From the NCBI RefSeq assembly GCF_013114825.1, contig NZ_JAAVLX010000003.1:558001-622000 (forward strand): DNA of 64,000 nt, in the 5' to 3' direction. Of this stretch, positions 53,784 through 64,000 are shown in pieces. A model generated the notes under the pieces. That model did no database searches and had not been told where the DNA came from. It saw nothing but the letters and a program-made list of their open reading frames with translations. The DNA is from Bradyrhizobium australiense. Its GTDB lineage: Bacteria; Pseudomonadota; Alphaproteobacteria; Rhizobiales; Xanthobacteraceae. Position 1 is the first letter of the stretch. Every line of letters begins with the position of its first letter. A program made the translations under genes and the position numbers.

Positions 53784-55597
53784 GGCGCGGGCAGCCTGAC
53801 CACGAACCGCGCACCCGCCACCGTTGGCGTGCCGTCGGCGTCGGCCGGGCCATGGCGATTTTCCGCCCAGATCCGCCCATTATGCGCTTCGATGATCTGC
53901 TTGGAGATCGACAGCCCGAGGCCCGAGTTCTGGCCAAAGCCCTGATGCGGCCGGTCGGTGTAGAAGCGCTCGAAGATGCGTTCCAGCGCATCCTCGCCGA
54001 TGCCCGGTCCGTCGTCATCGACGACGATTTCGATCTCCGACCGCACGCGGCGGCAGGTAACGCGCACCTTGCCGCCGGGCGTGGAGAACGATTGCGCATT
54101 GGACAACAGGTTGGAGATTACCTGCCCGAGCCGGGAATCGTGGCCCGGCACCGAGAATGTATCGGTCGCGCCGCGGCCCTCGAAGCGGGCTTCGACAGCG
54201 ACGTCGTGACCAAGCCTGGTTTCGTTGGCAACCGAGGTCAGCGTCGTCAGCAGTCGGCGCAGATCGACCGGCGCCATGTCCTGGCGCTGCAATTCGGCAT
54301 CGAGGCGGCTGGCGTCGGAAATATCCGAGATCAGCCGGTCGAGCCGCTTGACGTCGTGCTCGATCACCTCGAGCAGGCGCGCGCGGCTGGTGTCGTTGCG
54401 TGCCAAAGGCAGCGTTTCCACCGCCGATCGCAGTGAGGTCAGCGGGTTCTTCAATTCATGGGCGACGTCGGCGGCGAACATTTCGATCGCCTCGATGCGG
54501 CTATAGAGCGCGTTTGTCATGTCGCGCAGCGCGCCGGACAGATGGCCGATCTCGTCGCGGCGGCGGGTGAAATCGGGAATCTCGACGCGGGTCTGGATGC
54601 GCCGGCGGACGCGCTCGGCGCCGTCGGCCAGCCGCCGCACCGGACCCGCGATCGTGCTCGCGAGCAGCAGCGACAGTACGATCATCACCGCGGAAGCGAC
54701 GCCGCCGACCTTCAGGATCGCGAGCCGCTCGGCAGTCACCATCTGGTCGATGTCGTCGCCCTGTGTCGAGAGCATCAGCGCACCGTGCACGGCGCGGAAT
54801 CGCTGCACTGGCACCGCGACCGAGACGATCACCTCGCCGCGGTCGTTGACGCGAACCATGCTGCTTTTGACGCCGTCGAGCGCCTGCACGATCTCCTGGT
54901 AGCCCTTGCCGTTTTCCGGGCCCAGTTCGCGATAGAGCGGCAGGTCGCCGCGATTGAGCCAGGTGCGGATCGCGATCAGCGCGCGTTCGACGAAGCCCGG
55001 CTTCTCGGTGGAAGGTGGCGGCAGTTCGAATCGCAAAACGTCGCCGCGGCCATAGAGACTGCGGCTGTCGAGGATCATGCCGCCGTCGCCGCCATAGATG
55101 CGCGCACGGGTCTTGGTCGGCGATATCAGGCGCCGCAGCACCGGCGCGACCCGCTCCGGATTGATCGGAAAATCGAGGCCTGAGGATTCGTCCGGCGCGC
55201 CGTAGCTTTCGCCGGGCTTCAGATCAAGCAGTCGGTCCGGATCGATGGTGATGGTGTTGGTTTCGACGGTGGCGGAGGCGGCAATCGCGCCGGCGATGAT
55301 TTCGGCCTGCACCAGAAGGCTCTGCGCTCGTGCATCGATCAGGCCGGCACGGAATTGCGAGAGATAGAGAATGCTCGCCACCAGCGCGACGAGGCCCGCC
55401 AGATTGAGCGAGACGATCCGGCGCGTGAGGCTGGAAAAGGAGAGCGCGAAGAAGAATTGCCCGGCCCGGCGCAGCCAGCCGAGCGGCCGCCGCCAGCCCT
55501 TCTCGCCCGCATTATCCTCGGCAACACGATCCCGATCGAGGAGCTCCAAAGCATCCTCGTGGTTCAGGCTGGGATCGGGCTGCGTTCGATCTAGCAA
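53780..55597 (-). CDS. chvG: Sensor histidine kinase ChvG
   Basis: The 605-residue membrane kinase has two transmembrane helices (about 60-80 and 300-320) around a periplasmic region, then HAMP, the phosphoacceptor His380 in FAADVAHELKNPLTSLRSA, and the ATPase motifs DDDGPGIGEDAL and GLGLSISKQIIEAHNGRIWAE. It senses acidity and envelope stress and phosphorylates ChvI; in rhizobia the pair controls exopolysaccharide, symbiosis and metabolism. The apparent start is TTG 55597, since no ATG or GTG lies near the family N-terminus. The stop overlaps hprK. Confidence 0.93.
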   Translation of the reverse strand: MLDRTQPDPSLNHEDALELLDRDRVAEDNAGEKGWRRPLGWLRRAGQFFFALSFSSLTRRIVSLNLAGLVALVASILYLSQFRAGLIDARAQSLLVQAEIIAGAIAASATVETNTITIDPDRLLDLKPGESYGAPDESSGLDFPINPERVAPVLRRLISPTKTRARIYGGDGGMILDSRSLYGRGDVLRFELPPPSTEKPGFVERALIAIRTWLNRGDLPLYRELGPENGKGYQEIVQALDGVKSSMVRVNDRGEVIVSVAVPVQRFRAVHGALMLSTQGDDIDQMVTAERLAILKVGGVASAVMIVLSLLLASTIAGPVRRLADGAERVRRRIQTRVEIPDFTRRRDEIGHLSGALRDMTNALYSRIEAIEMFAADVAHELKNPLTSLRSAVETLPLARNDTSRARLLEVIEHDVKRLDRLISDISDASRLDAELQRQDMAPVDLRRLLTTLTSVANETRLGHDVAVEARFEGRGATDTFSVPGHDSRLGQVISNLLSNAQSFSTPGGKVRVTCRRVRSEIEIVVDDDGPGIGEDALERIFERFYTDRPHQGFGQNSGLGLSISKQIIEAHNGRIWAENRHGPADADGTPTVAGARFVVRLPAP

Positions 55598-55696
55598 TGG
55601 CTGAACTGCCGGTTGTGATGCGCCGATTTCTAGTTCTACGCTTCTACGCCGAACGGGCGGATGTGTCAGTTAACACTTCCGCCCGGAAAACGCAGA

Positions 55697-56398
55697 TCAG
55701 GCTTCCTTGAAGCGATAGCCGACGCCGTACAGCGTCTCGATCATCTCGAAATCGTCATCGACCACCTTGAACTTCTTGCGCAACCGCTTGATGTGGCTGT
55801 CGATGGTGCGGTCGTCGACATAGACCTGATCGTCATAGGCCGCGTCCATCAGCGCGTTGCGGCTCTTCACCACACCAGGCCGCGTGGCCAGCGCCTGCAG
55901 GATCAAGAATTCCGTCACCGTCAGCGTCACCGGCTCGTTCTTCCAGGTGCAGGTGTGACGCTCCGGGTCCATCCGTAACAGGCCGCGGTCCAGTGCGCGC
56001 GCATCCGGCTCCTTTGGCACCGCGGTCGGATCTTTGGGCTGGCCGCGGCGAAGCACCGCCTTGACGCGCTCGACCAAGAGACGCTGCGAGAACGGCTTGC
56101 GGATGAAATCATCGGCGCCCATCTTGAGGCCGAACAATTCGTCGATCTCTTCATCCTTGGAGGTCAAGAAGATCACCGGCAGATCGGACTTCTGCCGCAG
56201 CCGGCGCAGCGTTTCCATGCCGTCCATGCGCGGCATCTTGATGTCGAGGATCGCGAGGTCCGGCGGCGAAGTGCGGAAGCCGTCCAGCGCCGAGGCACCA
56301 TCCGTATAAGTCATGATGCGATAGCCTTCGGCTTCGAGCGCGATCGATACGGAAGTAAGAATGTTGCGGTCATCATCGACCAGGGCGATTGTGGGCAT
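55697..56398 (-). CDS. chvI: Response regulator transcription factor ChvI
   Basis: The 233-residue protein has a receiver domain with phosphoacceptor Asp52 in [13 protein letters not shown], Lys in FLTSKDEE, and an OmpR/PhoB winged-helix DNA-binding domain ([51 protein letters not shown]). It receives phosphate from ChvG, 99 bases downstream on the same strand. The ATG at 56398 is the normal start. Confidence 0.95.
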   Translation of the reverse strand: MPTIALVDDDRNILTSVSIALEAEGYRIMTYTDGASALDGFRTSPPDLAILDIKMPRMDGMETLRRLRQKSDLPVIFLTSKDEEIDELFGLKMGADDFIRKPFSQRLLVERVKAVLRRGQPKDPTAVPKEPDARALDRGLLRMDPERHTCTWKNEPVTLTVTEFLILQALATRPGVVKSRNALMDAAYDDQVYVDDRTIDSHIKRLRKKFKVVDDDFEMIETLYGVGYRFKEA

Positions 56399-56613
56399 GA
56401 GCCTGCTTTCGAATAAGAGAGTGGCTTAAACGGCGGGCACTTCAGCCAGACGCCGCATAAATGGGCTTTGTACACGGTCAACGAGCAATGCAAGCTGGGC
56501 TGAAGTGTGACCGAGTTCCGCAAAACGCTCCCAAGGAGACGCGCCGTCCCCATATAGCACCCTGAACAGATGAGAAAAGGCCCTTTTTGCAACAAGATGG
56601 CCGGGAAGGAACC

Positions 56614-57357
56614 ATGCAGCCGACCGCAGATTTTGATGCTTTCAAATTGGCCCGATCGCTGCTGCGGCGCTGTAGGCAAGGCGCGCTCGCCACGCTTATG
56701 CCCGAAAACGGCGATCCCTATTGCTCGCTGGTGAACGTCGCCAGCCATGCCGACGCATCCCCGATTCTGCTTCTTTCGCGGCTGGCGCTGCATACCAAGA
56801 ACATTCTCGCCGACAGCAGGGTATCGCTGATGCTGGACGAGCGTGCCGCCGGCGATCCGTTGGAAGGCGCGCGGATCATGCTGGCGGGCCGGGCCGAGGA
56901 GGCCCAAGGGGAAGCTACTAAAATCCTGCGCCGGCGCTACCTCAACGCTCATCCATCGGCGGAAGCGTTTGTGGATTTCAAGGATTTCTCGTTCTTCCGG
57001 ATCGTCCCGTCAGGCCTGCATCTGGTCGCCGGTTTTGGCCGCATCATCGATCTCAAGCCCGAGCAATTTCTGACCGAGATCGGCGATGCCGCCGATTTGC
57101 TGGACGCCGAGCAGGGCGCCGTCGAGCACATGAACGAGGATCACCGCGACGCGATGAACCTCTACGCTACCAAACTGCTGGGCGCCGAGTCTGACAACTG
57201 GCGCTGCACCGGTTGCGACCCCGACGGCATGGACATGCAGTCGGGCTCCGCGACGCTGCGGCTGGATTTCCCGGAACGGGTCACCAGCGCCATGGCGTTG
57301 CGCAAGATGCTGGTGCGGCTGGCGGGCGAGGCGCGGGCCGAGGGCAACAACGGTTAA
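56614..57357 (+). CDS. HugZ-family pyridoxamine 5'-phosphate oxidase-like protein
   Basis: The 247-residue protein has a split-barrel FMN-type first domain (LATLMPENGDPYCSLVNVASHADASPILLLSRLALHTKNILAD) and a C-terminal DUF2470-like part with HMNEDHRDAMNLYA and CDPDGMDM, the composition of HugZ-like proteins linked to heme handling. The ATG at 56614 follows a GGGAAGGA site; the longer frame from 56587 is not preferred. Heme use is inferred from family resemblance. Confidence 0.88.
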   Translation: MQPTADFDAFKLARSLLRRCRQGALATLMPENGDPYCSLVNVASHADASPILLLSRLALHTKNILADSRVSLMLDERAAGDPLEGARIMLAGRAEEAQGEATKILRRRYLNAHPSAEAFVDFKDFSFFRIVPSGLHLVAGFGRIIDLKPEQFLTEIGDAADLLDAEQGAVEHMNEDHRDAMNLYATKLLGAESDNWRCTGCDPDGMDMQSGSATLRLDFPERVTSAMALRKMLVRLAGEARAEGNNG

Positions 57358-57448
57358 GGCTTGCCGTCATCGAGCGCGGATTTGAACGGCACAGATGTTT
57401 CTGCGAGCTAATCGAAGCTCGTGCGCAAAGTGACCAGCGAAAGCCCGC

Positions 57449-58360
57449 ATGATATTCCGCAATCGATTGGTAGTTTCAGTGTGTCTCGCGCTGTTGTCGG
57501 GCACATGTCTCTGCGCCATCGCTGGCGCAAAAAGGCGACATCGCCGCGCTCAGCGTCAAAATTAACGAGCTTCGCCACGCCGGAAATATGCCGAACCCGT
57601 CGCGCTGGCGCAGAGGCAGGTGGAAGTCTGAAAAAAATTCGGTCCCGCGCACCGTGAAAGCGCTGCGGGTGCTTGCGCGCAAAGGACAATGCACAAGGCC
57701 GATGACGGGCTTTGGCGGTCCCATTTTGAATCCTGCTGTGAAGCCCGCTGATGGCAATCGTCCCAGCAGCACCGCTGCGCGCAGCCTTGCGACCGGCGCC
57801 TACACCGATTTCTGACAGGGCGCCGGCGTCGATCGCGCGCGCCTTGGCGGACGCTTTGCCGCAACTCCCCGATACCGCGGACGAGTTCAACACGATTGCG
57901 AAAAACCTCGGCGTCGCGGCTGCCGACATTCATCTCGGCGAAGAGGCCAGCGAAACCCGCGCTCAAGCGCACGCCGCTCGCCGAGTATGGCATTGTCTAT
58001 TTCGCGACCCTGCTCACCGCCAGCGAAGTCGCGCAGTTGAAGCTCAACGCCGATTGGGCGGTGCAATCAGCCTGCAATATGATCGCCGGCAGAAAACTGG
58101 CGCCGAAGCGCTCTCGGGCCTTGCGCGATCGTACTTCTATGCCGGAGCACGGGCGCTCTTGGTGTCGCATTGGGCCGTCAACTCGGAAGCTGCCACGCGA
58201 CTTTCGATATCGACCTTCGACCACATGAAGGCCGATTACAGAATCGGCCGCGCGGAAGCGCTGTGCCAGGCCATGCTTGCCTATCTCAACGACACATCCT
58301 GGCCGCGCAACGCCTATCCGGGCGCCCTTTGCGCTGATCGGCGAGGGCGCCGCGCGCTGA
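57449..58360 (+). pseudogene. Degraded TPR-CHAT domain protein gene
   Basis: The ATG at 57449 opens a signal peptide (FRNRLVVSVCLALLSGTCLCA), then frames shift repeatedly. Recoverable pieces are the usual N-terminal segment DIAALSVKINELRHAG, a KYAEPVALAQRQVE TPR fragment (one frame over), then a CHAT segment DALPQLPDTADEFNTIAKNLGVAAADIHLGEEASET, PLAEYGIVYFAT (the catalytic His stretch after it is deleted), LTASEVAQLKLNADWAVQSACN (CHAT Cys kept), GAEALSGLARSYFYAGARALLVSHWAVNSEA and a final PFALIGEGAAR with stop at 58358-58360. Most TPR repeats are gone. The frame that reads through 57751-58467 is an artefact of this decay. No product is expected. Confidence 0.85.
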
Positions 58361-58651
58361 AACCTTTTGATTGTGCGGCGCAACAATTTTGGGCCAAGCT
58401 AGCCAGCGGCGGATGGTCGCGCAACCAACTGGGCAAACCAGCGAAAAGCAGTGCAGCAAGCGATTGATGCAAATCAACCTTCCGCACTGGAATAAACCAA
58501 ATCGCGTGGATCGGCTTGGCAAGCACGGAGTTCATCAGTATTAGGTCGCCGGACCGAGGCCGGAAGGCTATATTCAGGGGTCACCGCGACAGAGCGCGTC
58601 AAGCGACATGCGCGCGATTCGAGTAACGCGGGTTCGAGGAGGATTTTCTTC

Positions 58652-60268
<1,617 letters not shown>

Positions 60269-60293
60269 ACGCTCAAACGCAGTCAATTGTCCC

Positions 60294-60325
60294 AAAGGGC
60301 GGCTTCAGGAGCCGCCCTTTTTGCT
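60294..60325 (+). terminator. Rho-independent terminator of pckA, overlapping the arginase gene end
   Basis: AAAGGGCGGCT (60294-60304) and AGCCGCCCTTT (60310-60320) form an 11-base stem over a TCAGG loop, followed by TTGCTTTT. The stop of the convergent arginase gene sits in the loop, and the right arm codes its last residues. Confidence 0.8.
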
Positions 60326-61306
60326 TTTCCGACGAATTTGGCTGTTGTCCGGAAAGACCGCATTGCTGGGCGTGTGGCGATCAGTGATCTGCAGGCCGAA
60401 CAGGCTGCCGATCAGCTCGACGGCGACGCGCGCGGTGCGGCCGCGTTCGTCGAGAAACGGGTTGAGCTCGACCACGTCGACCGAGCGCACCAGGTCGGAA
60501 TCGTGTAATAGCTCCATGATGAGATGCGCCTCGCGATAGGTCGCGCCGCCCGGCACCGTGGTGCCGACGCCGGGGGCGACGGTCGGATCGAGAAAATCGA
60601 CATCGAAAGAAACATGCAGTACGCCGTTCCGCGCCCGCACGCGCTCGATCACCTTGCGGATCAGGACGCCGACGCCGAACTCGTCGATCGCGCGCATGTC
60701 GGCGATCGCGACGCAGCGTTCGAACACCAGTTTCTTCTCCAGCGGATCGATCGAGCGGATGCCGAACAGGTCGAGCTGGTCGGAGCCGATCGAGGCGCGG
60801 GGTGCGCCGCCAAGCAGATCGTCGAGGCCGGGCTCGCCGCACAGGAAAGCGGCCGACATGCCGTGCATGTTGCCGGTTTCCGTCGTCTGCGGCGTGTTGT
60901 AGTCGGCATGGGCATCGACCCAGAGCACGAACAGCGGCCGACCCTGTTCCTGCCAGTAGCGCGCGACGCCGTTCACCGATCCCATCGACAGTGAATGATC
61001 GCCGCCCATGAAGATCGGCACGGCGCCCGAACGCGCCAGCGCATAGGAACGCTCGCTGAGCGCTCGAATCCAGGTTTTGATCGCGTCGTAATATTTGGCG
61101 TTCGCCGGCGGCGGGCTTTCGGCGGGAGCTGCTGCAGGCCTCGCCATGTTGCCGTGGTCTTCGACGTTAAAGCCGAGCTGGTCGAGGATACGGCCGATTC
61201 CCGCGGTGCGTAGCGCGTCCGGCCCCATCAAGGTGCCGAGTTGCGAGGCCCCGATCTCGATGGGGACGCCGAGCAGGGCGATGCGGGGAGCGTTGGCGTC
61301 GGACAT
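60305..61306 (-). CDS. rocF: Arginase
   Basis: The 333-residue cytosolic Mn enzyme cleaves arginine to ornithine and urea. Mn motifs are present: GGDHSLSMG, DAHADYNTP and SFDVDFLDP, plus the C-terminal EAHLIMELLH. The N-terminus IALLGVPIEIGASQLG is typical. ATG 61306 with AGGCGG upstream is used. It is convergent with pckA and shares its terminator region. Confidence 0.95.
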   Translation of the reverse strand: MSDANAPRIALLGVPIEIGASQLGTLMGPDALRTAGIGRILDQLGFNVEDHGNMARPAAAPAESPPPANAKYYDAIKTWIRALSERSYALARSGAVPIFMGGDHSLSMGSVNGVARYWQEQGRPLFVLWVDAHADYNTPQTTETGNMHGMSAAFLCGEPGLDDLLGGAPRASIGSDQLDLFGIRSIDPLEKKLVFERCVAIADMRAIDEFGVGVLIRKVIERVRARNGVLHVSFDVDFLDPTVAPGVGTTVPGGATYREAHLIMELLHDSDLVRSVDVVELNPFLDERGRTARVAVELIGSLFGLQITDRHTPSNAVFPDNSQIRRKSKKGGS

Positions 61307-61325
61307 GCGGACCGCCTTTCGATGA

Positions 61326-61482
61326 ATCGCAGGGTAGGCAAAGCGCGAGCCGCGACTGCCTCCCCCTTCTGTCAGACCTCATCCCTGAGGAGCCGCGCGG
61401 CGGCGTCTCGAAGAATGAATGGCACCAGCGGGGCCTCGTGGTTCGAGACGGTGGTAAAGCGCCTCCTCACCATGAGGGTTTA
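61326..61482. repeat. Dispersed palindromic repeat, family A copy 3
   Basis: GCAGGGTAGGCAAAGCGCGAG (61329-61349) resembles the outer arm of copy 2, then CCTCATCCCTGAGGAGCCGCG, CGTCTCGAAGAATG, GCCTCGTGGTTCGAGAC and CTCCTCACCATGAGGG follow in the same order and orientation as copy 2, without the extra hairpin. Confidence 0.75.
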
Positions 61483-61496
61483 AAGAGATCCGGTGC

Positions 61497-62321
61497 TCAA
61501 GCCTTGAAATAGGCAATTTGCGTCGTGGTCGCCAGCAGACGCCCCGACGGCGACCATAATTCGCCGTGCTGGTCGCCGTAACTCCTGTGGAAAATTCTGG
61601 CGTCGGCCACCGCCAGCACCCGTGTGATGTCCTCGGCCGCGAGATCGTCCGAGGAGGCGTGAAAGTAAGTCGTCAGTGACACCGTGCCGAATGGAACCAG
61701 TTCGCGGCGCGCCAGGAAAATCCGCCCGAAGAAGGCATCCGACATCGACATCAGCGACAGCATGTCGATCTTTCGCGGCGTGCGGTCGCCGATCCACTGT
61801 TTTGAAAACGCGTCGAGCGGCGGCGACGCCGGCGTGCCGTAGAAGCTCGGCTCACCCTCGACGAAGCGAAAATCATATTGATGCGTCCAGGTCATCGGCG
61901 TGTTCGGAAACGAGCGCGCCTGCTCGAACGGCGCGGCGCCCGGAAACTGCGCCTGCTGGTGCGACCAGGACGGACGGCGCTCTGCGAACACGACCGTCGC
62001 CAGCGTCGCGACGTCGCCGCCGCCCTGCGTCATCTCCACGCACCAATGCTGGCTCGAGCGGTTGGCCTTGACCAGGCGAACGTCGAGATCGAACGCGCCT
62101 TCCGCGACCGGTGCGCAGAAGTTTACCGTGAGCGACAGCGGATCGCCCGCACGCTGCGGATGGTCGATCAGCGCGCGCAGGATGGTAGCCGCCGTGCAGC
62201 CGCCGAACGGGCCCACAAAAGCCCAGTAGTCCGGGCTGGTCCTGCCTTGCCAGCAACTATCCCCGGCGGTGACCCGCGTGGCATCGTCGAACAGGTGTGG
62301 GGCTTTGGTGCGCATTTTCAT
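61497..62321 (-). CDS. TesB-like acyl-CoA thioesterase family protein
   Basis: The 274-residue protein has a tandem hotdog fold: N-terminal half with YWAFVGPFGGCTAATILRALIDHPQ and LTVNFCAPVAEGAFDLDVRLVK, and C-terminal half with DRTPRKIDMLSLMSMSDAFFGRIFLARRELVPFGTVSLTTYFHA, as in TesB-type thioesterases. The Asp expected in the second hotdog is visible in LMSMSDAFF. It probably hydrolyses acyl-CoA. The start is ATG 62321 or 62315; longer frames are read out of a palindromic repeat. Confidence 0.85.
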   Translation of the reverse strand: MKMRTKAPHLFDDATRVTAGDSCWQGRTSPDYWAFVGPFGGCTAATILRALIDHPQRAGDPLSLTVNFCAPVAEGAFDLDVRLVKANRSSQHWCVEMTQGGGDVATLATVVFAERRPSWSHQQAQFPGAAPFEQARSFPNTPMTWTHQYDFRFVEGEPSFYGTPASPPLDAFSKQWIGDRTPRKIDMLSLMSMSDAFFGRIFLARRELVPFGTVSLTTYFHASSDDLAAEDITRVLAVADARIFHRSYGDQHGELWSPSGRLLATTTQIAYFKA

Positions 62322-62327
62322 ATTTCC

Positions 62328-62406
62328 CGTCATTGCGAGCGAAGCGAAGCAATCCATCCTTCCCTTGCGTGGCGAGATGGATTGCTTCGCTTCGCTCGCA
62401 ATGACG
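62328..62406. repeat. Perfect 31-bp inverted repeat, rhizobial-type hairpin
   Basis: The left arm 62328-62358 and right arm 62376-62406 are exact reverse complements, spaced by 17 bases, and include the repeat unit GCGAGCGAAGCGAAGC. This element lies upstream of the thioesterase gene and downstream of glgP; the hairpin could slow transcription or act as a mobile REP-like unit. Confidence 0.9.
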
Positions 62407-62487
62407 TCGTGAACGTCGAATGCAGTATCGCTGCTATTCAGCCGAATTCAATGATGTCAGAGGTGATGGTGTCCCGCCCGCCGGGAC

Positions 62488-64000
<1,513 letters not shown>

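Noticed and set aside
57751..58467. Continuous plus-strand frame of 238 codons
   Set aside because: It strings together shifted pieces of a decayed TPR-CHAT gene; the conserved segments sit in different frames.

Overview
The window is high-GC alphaproteobacterial chromosome, most likely Bradyrhizobium or a close relative in the Nitrobacteraceae. The evidence is the gene content (lepA; a chvI-chvG-hprK-EIIA-HPr block beside pckA; Bug/TctC, NMT1-type and Omp25/OprB-type proteins), the many GTG/TTG starts, the short overlapping operons, and several families of dispersed palindromic repeats in the gaps. There is no phage, plasmid, insertion-sequence, CRISPR, rRNA or tRNA signature. It is a metabolically mixed stretch with three decayed genes.

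Layout. 1-4.6 kb: the end of an ATP-grasp protein gene cut by the window edge, ferredoxin-NADP reductase, a patatin phospholipase and an FMN-dependent glutamate-synthase-like membrane protein. 4.7-9.8 kb: a heavy-metal efflux unit (small exported protein, CzcB-type adaptor, CzcA-type RND pump) that runs head-on into a DUF3147 gene and a two-barrel porin gene (9.6-12 kb). 12.5-18.2 kb: a small exported protein, a creatininase-family hydrolase, and a tightly overlapping plus-strand run encoding an NMT1-type ABC importer, a 2-hydroxyacid dehydrogenase and a tandem Inh-domain protein. 18.2-26.9 kb: SGNH hydrolase, ECF42-type sigma factor, a monooxygenase-like stress protein, a TetR-SnoaL-DUF3237 locus with a visible operator candidate, a DUF6064/aldo-keto reductase pair, radC and map.

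27-43.5 kb: MscS channel, K+/H+ antiporter, dodecin, Gly/His-rich exported protein, a GrdB-like protein plus CoA-transferase, an ilvD pseudogene carrying an internal deletion, modABC, mepA with a Spy-like partner, a Bug-type binding protein, an FAD monooxygenase and a wrecked PAS-GGDEF-EAL gene. 43.5-52.1 kb: basic-tail DNA-binding-like protein, acyl-CoA-dehydrogenase-like monooxygenase, lipase, MFS carrier, lepA, a GT39-type glycosyltransferase and an SDR.

52.4-64 kb: the envelope-stress and carbon/nitrogen regulatory block chvI-chvG-hprK-EIIA-HPr (minus strand), a HugZ-like protein, a decayed TPR-CHAT protein gene, pckA, arginase, a TesB-like thioesterase and the C-terminal part of glycogen phosphorylase cut by the window end. 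ChvGI, the incomplete PTS and pckA form a neighbourhood known in rhizobia to couple cell-surface signalling to gluconeogenic metabolism.

No clearly new multi-gene system is visible. The most distinctive items are the ilvD deletion, the two-barrel porin, the GrdB-like CPVC protein beside a CoA-transferase, the TetR-controlled SnoaL/DUF3237 pair with overlapping frames, the nested palindromic repeats and the decayed CHAT-domain gene.
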